Below are positions 18,683 through 27,113 of a stretch of 64,000 nucleotides of DNA, in pieces (within the stretch, counting starts at the first letter, position 1; every line of letters begins with the position of its first letter). The translations under genes and the position numbers were made by a program. The notes under the pieces were generated by a model. That model worked only from the letters and a program-made list of their open reading frames with translations, had not been told where the DNA came from and did not search any database. The stretch is from Bacteroides luhongzhouii (lineage in GTDB: Bacteria > Bacteroidota > Bacteroidia > Bacteroidales > Bacteroidaceae), in contig NZ_CP059973.1 in assembly GCF_009193295.2 (NCBI RefSeq), forward strand, positions 5,146,001 to 5,210,000. Direction: 5' to 3'.

Positions 18683-19016
18683 TTAAAAAAGCAACGAACT
18701 CAGGGGTCAGGCGGCTGCCTTCTTCCGTCAGATCGTAGTCATAGGTAAAGATACTCCCGTCTTCCATGTCGCGCCACTTACGCCGTCGCACATGCAAGTA
18801 TACCGCCTTCCCGCGAATCGGAAAATCCTGTATCACACGTTCTTCGGTAAAGCCATATTCGCGGACAGTACCCTTCTTGTAATCTTCGCGAGACATATAA
18901 CCACGCTCGTCAAGCCAGTAATCCAGCCGTTCGTACGTTTCCTCGTAGTTGACAAACTCAAAGTTGGCCGTGATAATCTCCGGAAAGATTGTTTTTAATA
19001 TCTGCCATTGTTTCAT
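18669..19016 (-). CDS. ISAon1-type transposase N-region protein (IS ORF1)
   Basis: This 115-residue protein (MKQWQILKTIFPEIITANFE start, FVAFLKEED end) is the upstream ORF of the IS, beginning 55 bp inside the right inverted repeat. It probably supplies the N-terminal DNA-binding part of the transposase. Its stop overlaps the slippery TTTTTTAAAA / AGGAGG site leading into the DDE frame. Confidence 0.85.
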   Translation of the reverse strand: MKQWQILKTIFPEIITANFEFVNYEETYERLDYWLDERGYMSREDYKKGTVREYGFTEERVIQDFPIRGKAVYLHVRRRKWRDMEDGSIFTYDYDLTEEGSRLTPEFVAFLKEED

Positions 19017-19071
19017 ACCGCAAAGTTAGCAAGACTATCACATTTTAACAACCTGTTTTTTACATTGACCC

Positions 19072-19183
19072 AATAGAGATAGAGCTAGGTATAGTCCAAC
19101 GTCAAGATGCGCAAGGAACCATCCGGAGTATTTATTTCAGAGCCCCGGATGGTAATCTGATAGAAGTAAGTATATTAGTATAG
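19072..19183 (+). pseudogene. 3' fragment of a VOC (glyoxalase/dioxygenase superfamily) gene cut by the IS
   Basis: With the IS and one target repeat removed, the plus strand reads SRGIEIELGIVQRQDAQ and then IYFRAPDGNLIEVSI to a TAG at 19181. That is the C-terminal strand signature of VOC proteins, including the metal-ligand Glu in DGNLIEV. The left part, up to 17631, supplies only about SRGIE. The rest of the gene is missing or unrecognisable upstream, so it was already truncated or has decayed. The tail overlaps the dnaX end by 9 bp. Confidence 0.75.
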
Positions 19184-21040
19184 TTCCAGTCCGAACTCAT
19201 CTTTCAGTTGCATCAATGCCTGATTCTTTTGAGCCATCATTTGGAATTTCTCGACACGTCCCACAGGACGTATTGTTTCCGTTGCCTCACTTACCCGCAC
19301 TGTCATCACCACTTTGCTGTTCTTCAGTCTGCCACGAAGATAATCCTGCAATTCTGGAATCAACGCTGTAAAATCCTTTGCAGCAAACTCATTATCAACC
19401 ACCACTTCAAAAGTCGTAGAGTTATTAAGTAGCACCGGACGGAGCATCTGCATACGCTTAGTAAGAGCATCCTGTTCTTTCGGCAACTGACCGGCATATT
19501 CCTGCCAGTAATAATTCAAATCCCGTTCATTGAAGATAAAATCTTCTTCCGGTTGCTGTACTCTGGGAATATGAGTTGTAGCCGTATTACGCGTTACCTG
19601 ATCGCGCTGCGGATTCTTGATAGACACGCCTAAACTAGACATCTTCATCACCGGAATTTTCCGCTCTTCCTTAACAGTCGGGGCAGCTCCCGCTCCTTGC
19701 GATGGAGCAGACGAAGCCGAACCAGAAGAAGCCGATGCTCCCGGTTGCGCTGCCGCAGATGCTTGCGGAGGCTGGGCAGTAGTGCCATTAGCAGCCTGTG
19801 TTGTTACTGAAGACGGAGACGAATGAACTGGAGCCTGCTGAACCTGGGTTGCAGAAGCGACCTGCGGCTGCTGAGCTGCGGCAGGCTGAGTAAATATGGG
19901 TTTTATGGTCTTCGTAGGGCCACGCCCACCACTCACGTCATCCCCCTCGGTGGTAAGCTGTGCAACCTGTATCAAGGTCAATTCTACCAGCAAACGCTTA
20001 TTTTTGCTGATGCGGTAATTCAAATCGCACTCATTACAAAGCTTCATGGCCCGGTATAAGAAAGGTAACGGACATTTCTGCGCCTGTTCCTGATAGCGCT
20101 GGCGTATGCTCGCTCCCACTTCCAGTAAAGGCAATGTCACCGGGTCTTTCCCAACCAACAGGTCACGGAAATGAGATGATAATCCGGTAATAAAATGACT
20201 TCCGTCAAAGCCTTTATTCAATATATCATTGAAAAGCAACAAAGCATCACTTACCCTATTTTCGAGGAAACAATCTGTCAGGCGGAAATAATATTCATAA
20301 TCAAGAACGTTCAGATTATCAATCACACTCTTATAGGTGATATTTCCTCCGGTGAAACTAACAACCTGGTCGAAGATAGACAAAGCATCACGCATACCAC
20401 CGTCTGCCTTCATAGCTATCACGTTCAGTGCTTCCGGCTCTGCCGTGATTCCTTCTTTCGAAGCAACATACGCCAAATGATTCACCGTATCTTCCACGCT
20501 AATCCGGTTAAAATCATAAATCTGACAACGGGAAAGAATAGTAGGGAGAATCTTATGTTTCTCCGTCGTAGCCAGGATAAAGATAGCATGCCGGGGAGGT
20601 TCTTCCAGCGTTTTCAGGAACGCATTGAAAGCAGATGCCGAAAGCATGTGCACCTCGTCAATGATATATACCTTATACTTACCAATCTGCGGCGGGATGC
20701 GTACTTGCTCCACCAATTGGCGAATATCATCTACCGAGTTGTTGGAAGCAGCATCAAGCTCGTGAATATTGTATGATCGCTGTTCGTTGAAAGCTACACA
20801 TGACTCACACTGATTGCAAGCCTCTCCGTCGGCAGTAGGCGTCATACAATTGATAGTTTTGGCAAAGATACGCGCGCAAGTAGTCTTTCCTACCCCACGC
20901 GGTCCGCAAAACAAATAAGCATGAGCCAGTTTCTGGGTAGCGATTGCATTTTTCAGCGTAGTAGTCAACGCCCGCTGTCCTACCACCGATTCGAACGTGG
21001 ACGGACGGTACTTGCGGGCTGAAACAATATAGTTTTCCAT
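19175..21040 (-). CDS. dnaX: DNA polymerase III subunit gamma/tau DnaX
   Basis: The 621-residue clamp-loader ATPase has a P-loop GPRGVGKTT (about 43-51), a four-Cys zinc module (CMTPTADGEACNQCESC), Walker B IIDEVHMLS and an SRC sensor region. A low-complexity Ala/Gln/Ser/Pro linker (about 385-460) separates the AAA+ core from a C-terminal tau-like region. The frame extends to 21085, but ATG 21040 (MENYIVSARKYRP) is the conserved start. No gamma-producing frameshift site was noticed. A -7 box lies at 21083-21090. Confidence 0.96.
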   Translation of the reverse strand: MENYIVSARKYRPSTFESVVGQRALTTTLKNAIATQKLAHAYLFCGPRGVGKTTCARIFAKTINCMTPTADGEACNQCESCVAFNEQRSYNIHELDAASNNSVDDIRQLVEQVRIPPQIGKYKVYIIDEVHMLSASAFNAFLKTLEEPPRHAIFILATTEKHKILPTILSRCQIYDFNRISVEDTVNHLAYVASKEGITAEPEALNVIAMKADGGMRDALSIFDQVVSFTGGNITYKSVIDNLNVLDYEYYFRLTDCFLENRVSDALLLFNDILNKGFDGSHFITGLSSHFRDLLVGKDPVTLPLLEVGASIRQRYQEQAQKCPLPFLYRAMKLCNECDLNYRISKNKRLLVELTLIQVAQLTTEGDDVSGGRGPTKTIKPIFTQPAAAQQPQVASATQVQQAPVHSSPSSVTTQAANGTTAQPPQASAAAQPGASASSGSASSAPSQGAGAAPTVKEERKIPVMKMSSLGVSIKNPQRDQVTRNTATTHIPRVQQPEEDFIFNERDLNYYWQEYAGQLPKEQDALTKRMQMLRPVLLNNSTTFEVVVDNEFAAKDFTALIPELQDYLRGRLKNSKVVMTVRVSEATETIRPVGRVEKFQMMAQKNQALMQLKDEFGLELY

Positions 21041-21082
21041 ATCCGGGATTCTCTCTGTTTTTTTGAATTTTCGCTTATTCTG

Positions 21083-21090
21083 CAAATGTA
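21083..21090 (-). promoter_or_regulatory. -7 box for dnaX
   Basis: On the minus strand this reads TACATTTG, about 43 nt upstream of the dnaX ATG. Confidence 0.5.
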
Positions 21091-21169
21091 CACAAAAAAA
21101 GTGAGATGTAATAAGGGATAAAGAGAGAAGTTTTGAAGCCGAAGCGATAAGTTTTTAAGTTATTAGTTT

Positions 21170-21177
21170 TATCTTTG
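21170..21177 (+). promoter_or_regulatory. -7 box for the ftsB-like operon
   Basis: TATCTTTG, 21 nt before the ATG at 21199. Confidence 0.6.
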
Positions 21178-21198
21178 CGGATATTAAAAGGAGAAATT

Positions 21199-21495
21199 AT
21201 GGGTAAACTAATCAATATCTGGAGTTTCATATGCAGACGGAAGTATCTCATTACGGTCGTTGCGTTTGCTGTTATCATTGGTTTCCTGGACGAGAACAGC
21301 CTGGTTCGTCGTTTCGGATATGAACGAGAGATCAGCCAGTTGAAAGAAGAGATAGAAAAATATCGGGCAGATTACGAAGAGAACACCAAGCGCCTCAACG
21401 AAATAAGCACCAATCCGGACGCCATCGAGCAGATCGCCCGTGAAAAGTACCTGATGAAGAAACCCAACGAAGATATTTACGTTTTTGAAGATTAA
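21199..21495 (+). CDS. FtsB/DivIC-like septum formation initiator
   Basis: This 98-residue single-pass protein has a TM helix (YLITVVAFAVIIGFL, about 19-33) followed by a coiled coil (REISQLKEEIEKYRADYEEN) and a short C-terminal domain with the family signature IEQIAREKYLMKKPNEDIY. It joins FtsL and FtsQ/DivIB in the divisome. The start at 21199 has a good RBS (aaaaggagaaatt); upstream in-frame codons are ignored. It is co-transcribed with the next gene (3-nt gap). Confidence 0.88.
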   Translation: MGKLINIWSFICRRKYLITVVAFAVIIGFLDENSLVRRFGYEREISQLKEEIEKYRADYEENTKRLNEISTNPDAIEQIAREKYLMKKPNEDIYVFED

Positions 21496-21498
21496 AGA

Positions 21499-21840
21499 AT
21501 GAAACAATTAGTACCCGCCCTTTTTGTCGTAGGCGCCATCATGGCTCTCACCGGAGCAGCTGTATTTATCACCGGATGGATTTATGCTCCTTACATATAT
21601 ACTATCGGAGCCGGACTTTTTGCATTGGCACAAGTGAACACGCCTGTCAAAGGAAAAGGCAAAACACTGAAACGTCTGCGCGTTCAGCAGATATTCGGAG
21701 CACTGGCGCTGGTCCTGACCGGAGCTTTTATGTTTACCACCCGAGGCAATGAATGGATTGCCTGCCTCACGATTGCCGCTATCCTCGAACTTTACACCGC
21801 TTTCCGTATTCCGCAGGAAGAAGAAAAAGAAAAGTTATAA
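21499..21840 (+). CDS. Small multi-pass membrane protein of unknown function
   Basis: The 113-residue protein has four predicted TM helices (about 4-26, 30-46, 65-84, 88-104) and a charged tail (PQEEEKEKL). It follows the ftsB-like gene by 3 nt, so it belongs to the same transcript. The family is not recognised; conserved hydrophobic spacing suggests a real gene. Confidence 0.8.
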   Translation: MKQLVPALFVVGAIMALTGAAVFITGWIYAPYIYTIGAGLFALAQVNTPVKGKGKTLKRLRVQQIFGALALVLTGAFMFTTRGNEWIACLTIAAILELYTAFRIPQEEEKEKL

Positions 21841-21899
21841 AAAAGCCTGTCCATAGCTTCGCAGTCTTGAACAGGCAGAAATCGAAAAATTATTAAGTT

Positions 21900-21940
21900 A
21901 CGTTCCGTCCTTTTATCAGGAAACGGAACGTTTATTTTTT
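21900..21940 (+). terminator. Terminator closing the ftsB-like operon
   Basis: The perfect stem acgttccgt / acggaacgt with a 14-nt loop is followed by T-rich sequence. A second hairpin (gcctgt / acaggc) lies at 21845-21876. It may also serve the convergent OmpH-like gene. Confidence 0.75.
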
Positions 21941-21951
21941 ATCATTCACTA

Positions 21952-22554
21952 TTATTTCTTTACAGGTGAATATCTTGCATTCAACCCGTCAACAATTTCT
22001 TTTGTGATATTAAAAGCGCTGTCAGCATAAAGCAGGTTATCAAAACCAGTGTTGCTGAAAATCAGACTATATCCGTGAGTCTTATTATATTCTTTCAGGA
22101 AAGCATTGATAGAATCGCGGAACTGCAAGCTGTTCTTGTTGTTCTCTTCCATCAAACCATTCTGAAGTTTGTTGCTCAACTCTTGCAAATCCTGTTCCAA
22201 CTTCACCAGACGATTGTATTCTTGCTGTGCTCTATCTTGTGACAGGAAAGCATTGTTTTCTACTTTCTTCTGGAAATCTTGTTTTTCCTTGTTCAAAGAG
22301 GTGGCCTTCTGATTCAATGTCATACGAACGTTTTCGCTCTTCTTTACCATCGCCTCATTCAAGTCAATACAGAAATTGTATTTGGCAAGCAGCGTATCTA
22401 TTTCGACATAGGCAATTTTCATTCCTGACAGTTCGGCATTAGCCTGAGCCGGAGTACTTGTAGTTTGATTGTCAGTTTTGCCAGCACATTGTGAAAATAA
22501 AACGATAAACGCAAGAGCAGCCAAACCGTTCATGAGGTAGTTCATTCTATTCAT
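21952..22554 (-). CDS. OmpH/Skp-family periplasmic lipoprotein
   Basis: The 200-residue protein has a lipoprotein signal (IVLFSQCAGK) and a long coiled-coil region (about 65-150) between short strands, the OmpH/Skp pattern (KIAYVEIDTLLAKYNF ... YSLIFSNTGFDNLLYAD). Skp-like proteins chaperone outer-membrane proteins; lipid anchoring is common in Bacteroidetes members. It follows the 77-residue gene by 28 nt on the same strand. Confidence 0.88.
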   Translation of the reverse strand: MNRMNYLMNGLAALAFIVLFSQCAGKTDNQTTSTPAQANAELSGMKIAYVEIDTLLAKYNFCIDLNEAMVKKSENVRMTLNQKATSLNKEKQDFQKKVENNAFLSQDRAQQEYNRLVKLEQDLQELSNKLQNGLMEENNKNSLQFRDSINAFLKEYNKTHGYSLIFSNTGFDNLLYADSAFNITKEIVDGLNARYSPVKK

Positions 22555-22582
22555 AATTTAATAAGTATTGTTTTTAATAAAT

Positions 22583-22816
22583 TTAATTCATACTATCGTT
22601 CAAGGCTTTTTCCAACTCATCAATAGAAAAACGCGGTTTCTTTTGTGCTTCGCGATCCTGCGACTGTGCGCATCCGATTCCTTTCTGACGCAACGCTTTA
22701 TTCCCGCTCACATGACCATTCGGAAATTTCCCACCCTTCGTAAAGAATACTTTCACCCCTAATAATACCAGGGAAATAGCAACTATTAACAAAGTTATCA
22801 GTATAGTCTCAACCAT
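22583..22816 (-). CDS. Short single-pass membrane protein, conserved hypothetical
   Basis: The 77-residue protein has an N-terminal TM helix (about 4-25) and a soluble tail with the motif KFPNGHVSGNKALRQKGIGC. Its -7 box lies at 22837-22844. It is upstream of and probably co-transcribed with the OmpH-like gene. Function unknown; the conserved-looking Gly/Cys motif suggests a genuine family. Confidence 0.75.
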   Translation of the reverse strand: MVETILITLLIVAISLVLLGVKVFFTKGGKFPNGHVSGNKALRQKGIGCAQSQDREAQKKPRFSIDELEKALNDSMN

Positions 22817-22836
22817 TTCTATTAATTTTGTGAGTG

Positions 22837-22844
22837 CAAAGATA
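22837..22844 (-). promoter_or_regulatory. -7 box for the 77-residue protein gene
   Basis: Minus-strand TATCTTTG, about 20 nt before the start. Confidence 0.6.
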
Positions 22845-22949
22845 GGCTTTAATGAGATATGAGTTCAGATAAGTCAATCAAATTAACCATATTTAGCAAT
22901 AGAAGAAGTGAAAACAGCCCTTCTATTCCTATTATAAAATAGAAACAGC

Positions 22950-24410
22950 ATGGAAAAAAAAGAATTAAAGCCGGCTGGCGTATTCAAGTATTTCGAAGAA
23001 ATCTGCCAAGTGCCACGTCCTTCGAAGAAGGAAGAGAAAATGATTGCCTACCTGAAGGCATTCGGTGCAAAACATAACCTGGAAACTAAGGTGGACGAAG
23101 CCGGTAACGTATTGATTAAAAAGCCCGCTACTCCGGGAAAAGAAAATCTTCAAACCGTCGTATTGCAATCACATATCGACATGGTGTGCGAAAAGAACAA
23201 TGACGTTCAACATGACTTCCTCACCGACCCCATCGAAACAGAAATCGACGGCGAATGGCTGAAGGCCAAAGGTACTACTCTCGGAGCCGACAACGGTATC
23301 GGTGTAGCCACCGAATTGGCCATCCTGGCTGACGACAGCATCGAACATGGTCCGTTGGAATGTCTGTTTACCGTAGACGAAGAAACGGGGCTTACCGGAG
23401 CTTTCGCCCTGCAGGAAGGCTTTATGAGCGGTGATATTCTTCTGAACCTCGATTCGGAAGATGAAGGGGAAATCTTTATCGGCTGTGCCGGAGGTATTGA
23501 CTCCGTTGCAGAATTTACGTATAAAGAAGTGGAAGTTCCTGCCGGATATTTCTTCTTCAAGGTGGAAGTGAAAGGTCTGAAAGGTGGTCACTCCGGTGGT
23601 GACATTCATTTGGGACGGGGCAATGCCAACAAAATACTGAACCGTTTTCTTTCACGCATGGCTGGCAGACAGGATCTGTATCTTTGTGAAATCAACGGAG
23701 GTAATCTGCGTAACGCTATTCCCCGCGAGGCTTATGCGGTCTGCGCAGTTCCCGAAGATGCCAAGCATGATGTCCGCACCGAACTGAATATCTTCACCAG
23801 CGAAATGGAAGACGAATTATCCGTTGTAGAACCTGACTTAAAGTTGGTTCTCGAATCGGAAGCTCCCCGCAAGACGGCTATTGATCAGGATACCACTGCC
23901 CGTTTATTAAAAGCCCTCTATGCAGCTCCTCACGGTGTATACGCCATGAGCCAGGATATTCCCGGGCTGGTGGAAACTTCTACCAATCTGGCATCTGTCA
24001 AGATGAAACCGAATCATATCATCCGCATTGAAACCAGTCAGCGCAGCTCGATACTATCCGCACGCAACGATATGGCGAACACGGTTCGTGCCGTATTCCA
24101 ACTGGCGGGAGCCAATGTTACGTTTGGCGAAGGCTATCCGGGATGGAAACCGAATCCGCACTCGGCTATCCTCGAAGTGGCAGTTGAATCTTACAAGCGT
24201 TTATTTGGTGTAGACGCGAAAGTTAAAGCCATCCATGCAGGATTGGAATGTGGCCTGTTCCTTGATAAATATCCAACACTGGATATGATCTCTTTCGGAC
24301 CGACACTGACAGGTGTTCACTCTCCTGACGAACGAATGCTTATTCCTACTGTAGAAAAGTTCTGGAAACATCTGTTGGACATCCTGGCACATGTACCTGC
24401 CAAGAAGTAA
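22950..24410 (+). CDS. pepD: Aminoacyl-histidine dipeptidase PepD (M20C)
   Basis: The 486-residue cytoplasmic zinc peptidase cleaves X-His and other dipeptides. M20 metal motifs are visible: QSHIDMVCEKN, LGADNGIGVA, TVDEETGLTGA and the dimerisation segment GGHSGGDIHLGRGN. Length is normal. It is a single gene; the next frame overlaps its 3' end by 20 nt. Confidence 0.96.
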   Translation: MEKKELKPAGVFKYFEEICQVPRPSKKEEKMIAYLKAFGAKHNLETKVDEAGNVLIKKPATPGKENLQTVVLQSHIDMVCEKNNDVQHDFLTDPIETEIDGEWLKAKGTTLGADNGIGVATELAILADDSIEHGPLECLFTVDEETGLTGAFALQEGFMSGDILLNLDSEDEGEIFIGCAGGIDSVAEFTYKEVEVPAGYFFFKVEVKGLKGGHSGGDIHLGRGNANKILNRFLSRMAGRQDLYLCEINGGNLRNAIPREAYAVCAVPEDAKHDVRTELNIFTSEMEDELSVVEPDLKLVLESEAPRKTAIDQDTTARLLKALYAAPHGVYAMSQDIPGLVETSTNLASVKMKPNHIIRIETSQRSSILSARNDMANTVRAVFQLAGANVTFGEGYPGWKPNPHSAILEVAVESYKRLFGVDAKVKAIHAGLECGLFLDKYPTLDMISFGPTLTGVHSPDERMLIPTVEKFWKHLLDILAHVPAKK

Positions 24411-25593
24411 CAGACAGATAAGTCAACATAAAGAAGAGTATGGTAACAGTCGAAAAAAAACAGCTGTTACTGTGCTCTTTTTTACTATGATTTTATCAGG
24501 TGTAGTAAGCTTCTTCGCTCTTTCCGATGTCATAGCACAAGAGGTTCACGGCAGACAAGCCCCCTTTCAACAAGAAAGAATCCCTTTCCGCGTTGCAAGT
24601 TGGAACATAGAAAACCTGTTCGACACACGCCACGACAGTCTGAAGAACGATCATGAATTTCTTCCCGACGCGATGCGTCATTGGAATGATAGCAGATATA
24701 AGAAAAAGCTGGCTGATGTCGCCCGTGTAATTACCGCTATTGGTGAATGGAGTCCGCCTGCATTGGTCGGACTATGTGAAGTAGAAAATGATACAGTGCT
24801 TCGTGACCTTACCCGCCGCTCTCCTTTAAAAGAGCTTAGTTATCGTTATGTAATGACCGACTCCCCAGATTTAAGAGGAATTGACGTAGCCTTGCTTTAT
24901 CAACGGGATTTATTCAAACTATTATCTTTCCGTTCTATTTCCATCCCTCCGTTTAAGCAATACCGCCCGACAAGAGATTTACTACACGTCAGCGGACTTC
25001 TACTGACGGGAGATACACTCGACGTATTTGTCTGCCACCTCCCCAGCCGTTCGGGTGGAGCCAAAGAATCAGAACCCTATCGTTTATATGCAGCTCACAT
25101 TCTGCGTATGGAAGTCGATAGCATTATGAACATTCGTTCTCTTCCGCAAGTCATTATCATGGGGGATTTCAACGATTACCCAACCAATCAATCTATTCAG
25201 AAAATACTGGAAGCCGAAGCGCCTCCCGTTACTACCAATGACCTAGCCCCAACAACCGGCTCCACCAACTTCTCAACAGTTGTCCCCTCCTCCCTACAAC
25301 TATATCATCTACTTGCCCGAAAAGTTAAGTCAAAAGACTTCGGTTCTTACAAATATCGTGGTGAATGGGGATTACTTGACCACTTGATTGTATCAGGCAC
25401 TCTATTAAATCAATCAAGCCACTTTTTCACCAGCGAAGAAAAGGCAAATGTCTGCCTTCTCCCTTTTTTACTGAAAGATGACGAAAAATATGGCGATAAA
25501 GAACCTTTCCGCACTTATAAGGGAATGAAATATCAAGGAGGCATCAGTGACCATCTTCCTATCTATACAGATTTTGAACTGATTCTATATTAA
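24391..25593 (+). CDS. Secreted endonuclease/exonuclease/phosphatase-family protein
   Basis: The fold signature is complete: VASWNIENLFDTRHD, VGLCEVEND, IMGDFNDYPTN and ISDHLPIYTDF (metal ligands and catalytic His). The start is uncertain. The uninterrupted frame runs from ATG 24391 inside pepD and gives an odd N-terminus. ATG 24440 would encode an ideal signal peptide (MVTVEKK followed by TAVTVLFFTMILSG) but is out of frame by one base across an A8 run (24453-24460). A one-base change in that run would join them. It is probably periplasmic; the substrate is unknown. Confidence 0.85.
   Translation: MYLPRSNRQISQHKEEYGNSRKKTAVTVLFFTMILSGVVSFFALSDVIAQEVHGRQAPFQQERIPFRVASWNIENLFDTRHDSLKNDHEFLPDAMRHWNDSRYKKKLADVARVITAIGEWSPPALVGLCEVENDTVLRDLTRRSPLKELSYRYVMTDSPDLRGIDVALLYQRDLFKLLSFRSISIPPFKQYRPTRDLLHVSGLLLTGDTLDVFVCHLPSRSGGAKESEPYRLYAAHILRMEVDSIMNIRSLPQVIIMGDFNDYPTNQSIQKILEAEAPPVTTNDLAPTTGSTNFSTVVPSSLQLYHLLARKVKSKDFGSYKYRGEWGLLDHLIVSGTLLNQSSHFFTSEEKANVCLLPFLLKDDEKYGDKEPFRTYKGMKYQGGISDHLPIYTDFELILY
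24453..24460 (+). repeat. A8 homopolymer at the frame junction of the endonuclease-like gene
   Basis: Eight As follow cg; nine or six As would put the good signal peptide from ATG 24440 in frame with the enzyme. Confidence 0.6.
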
Positions 25594-25697
25594 TTTAGAC
25601 GGTAATAGCCCAATTAGCGGTTTTTTACAAAAAAGACAGTCAACCATTATCAGGCTATTACAAACGCTGTTACAGTATGCTCTGACAAGGGACAATT

Positions 25698-25785
25698 CTC
25701 ACCGCAATGAGAAAATATTCTCATAACTATGAGAAACTTTTCTCATTACTATGAGTATTTTTTCTCATTGCGATGAGCATAGTTG
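25698..25785. repeat. Array A: four 22-bp units with palindromic cores
   Basis: Units start at 25698, 25720, 25742 and 25764, exactly 22 bp apart. Cores are CTCACCGCAATGAG, CTCATAACTATGAG, CTCATTACTATGAG and CTCATTGCGATGAG, each with CTCA/TGAG arms, separated by A/T-rich 8-mers. The first core is the reverse complement of the last with one mismatch. Flanks are also inverted (gttaca-tatgctc at 25669-25682; gagcata and tgtaac at 25775-25797). It lies between two convergent genes. Confidence 0.85.
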
Positions 25786-25817
25786 AGAAAATGTAACGCC
25801 TCATCATAGTTTATAAA

Positions 25818-26993
25818 TTAATCCGAATACTGATAAACCTTCAAATCGAACTTCGGAACCATTGCCAGCAAATGGTCGAAGATATCCGACTGAATACGCT
25901 CGTATTCTTTCCATACCTTATTGCGAGAGAAAAAATAAACCTGAATAGGTACTCCATACATCGTAGCTTCTTTCTGACTGATAATCAAATCCAACTCTTG
26001 ATTGACCACAGGCAGACTACACAAATAGCGTTCAATATATGCCCTGTACACTTGAGAATTGGTAGGAACGACTCCTTCTTCCGGCTGATAATCCGCCATT
26101 AGTGGAATCTCTTTTCGATAACGGTCCAGCATTTCCGGTGTACAGAATTGAAGTGTAGTCAAGTCTAAAGTTATATTCTTCATCACCCGTCGTCCTCCCG
26201 ACTGTGTCATTCCCCGCCAATTCTGAAAAGGACTGCTCACTAATGTATAAGGGGGAACGGTGGAAATGGTATTATCAAAATTTTGAATCTTGACTGTATT
26301 CAACGTTATTTCCTGTACAATACCGTTTGCGTCACCGGAAGGAAGCGTCACCCAATCCCCCGGACGAACCATATCGTTAGCAGAAAGCTGGATACCCGCC
26401 ACAAAACCTAGGATGGAATCTTTGAATACTAACATTAAAATAGCCGCCGAAGCACCCAAGCCCGCAAATAAAGTGGCCGGAGACTTATTCACAATAATAG
26501 CGACGATTACAATTCCGCCTACAAAGAAAAGAAGCACCTGCAACACTTGGATAAATCCTTTCATCGGGCGGTCTTTCATCGACTCTCTTCCGTCATAGAT
26601 ATCCATTATCATCAACAGAATTCCATTAATAGCCAATAGTAAGGAGAAAATAATATAAATGACGCACGCTTTCTGGGAAATCAGTAACAACTCTTTTCCA
26701 CGGATAAAAGCCATTGGCAACAACGAATAAACTAGAAAAGCCGGGATAGTATGAATCAAATGATGAAATACCTTGCGCTTCATCAACAACGTGTTCCATT
26801 GATGGGGTTTCCGTCTCGTATACTGTTTCATACCTCCGATAAGAATCGCCTGGCAGAGGTAATTCAGAACGATAGCAATCACTATCATCAGTAAAGCCAT
26901 AATAGTCTCATCAAAACGATCGGCAACTGCCGGGTCTATCCCCCAACCTATGAGGGTTTTATTCATCCATTTTCCTAAATCTACTACTAACAT
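25818..26993 (-). CDS. Mechanosensitive channel, YbdG-like MscS family
   Basis: The 391-residue protein has five predicted TM helices (from about 30 to 180), with the MscS pore helix GLGASAAILMLVFKDSILGFVAG leading into the beta domain (VRPGDWVTLPSGDANGIVQEI) and a C-terminal cytoplasmic domain with VYFFSRNKVWKEYERIQSDIFDHL. Size and the C-terminal insert fit E. coli YbdG, an osmotic release channel. No promoter box was recognised upstream. Confidence 0.9.
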   Translation of the reverse strand: MLVVDLGKWMNKTLIGWGIDPAVADRFDETIMALLMIVIAIVLNYLCQAILIGGMKQYTRRKPHQWNTLLMKRKVFHHLIHTIPAFLVYSLLPMAFIRGKELLLISQKACVIYIIFSLLLAINGILLMIMDIYDGRESMKDRPMKGFIQVLQVLLFFVGGIVIVAIIVNKSPATLFAGLGASAAILMLVFKDSILGFVAGIQLSANDMVRPGDWVTLPSGDANGIVQEITLNTVKIQNFDNTISTVPPYTLVSSPFQNWRGMTQSGGRRVMKNITLDLTTLQFCTPEMLDRYRKEIPLMADYQPEEGVVPTNSQVYRAYIERYLCSLPVVNQELDLIISQKEATMYGVPIQVYFFSRNKVWKEYERIQSDIFDHLLAMVPKFDLKVYQYSD

Positions 26994-27113
26994 AACTTCT
27001 GTCTTTTTTAATAAATAACAGTAAAAGATTCATTTGGTTTAGAAAAAAAGAGACCGGCATCCGATTCATCAAGAAACAAGACGCCAGTGCATACCTTTCA
27101 ATGAAGTGACTCA

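Larger units (their letters stand above)
17632..19071 (-). mobile_element. ISL3-like (ISAon1-type) insertion sequence, complete
   Basis: The 1440-bp element is bounded by perfect 23-bp terminal inverted repeats (17632-17654 and 19049-19071, outer bases GGGTCAATGTAAAA) and flanked by an 8-bp direct repeat AATAGAGA (17624-17631 and 19072-19079). It carries two ORFs on the minus strand: a 115-residue N-region protein and a DDE transposase. Eight-bp duplications and the transposase motifs fit the ISL3 family. Perfect ends and duplication suggest recent insertion. It splits a VOC-family gene remnant. Confidence 0.93.
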
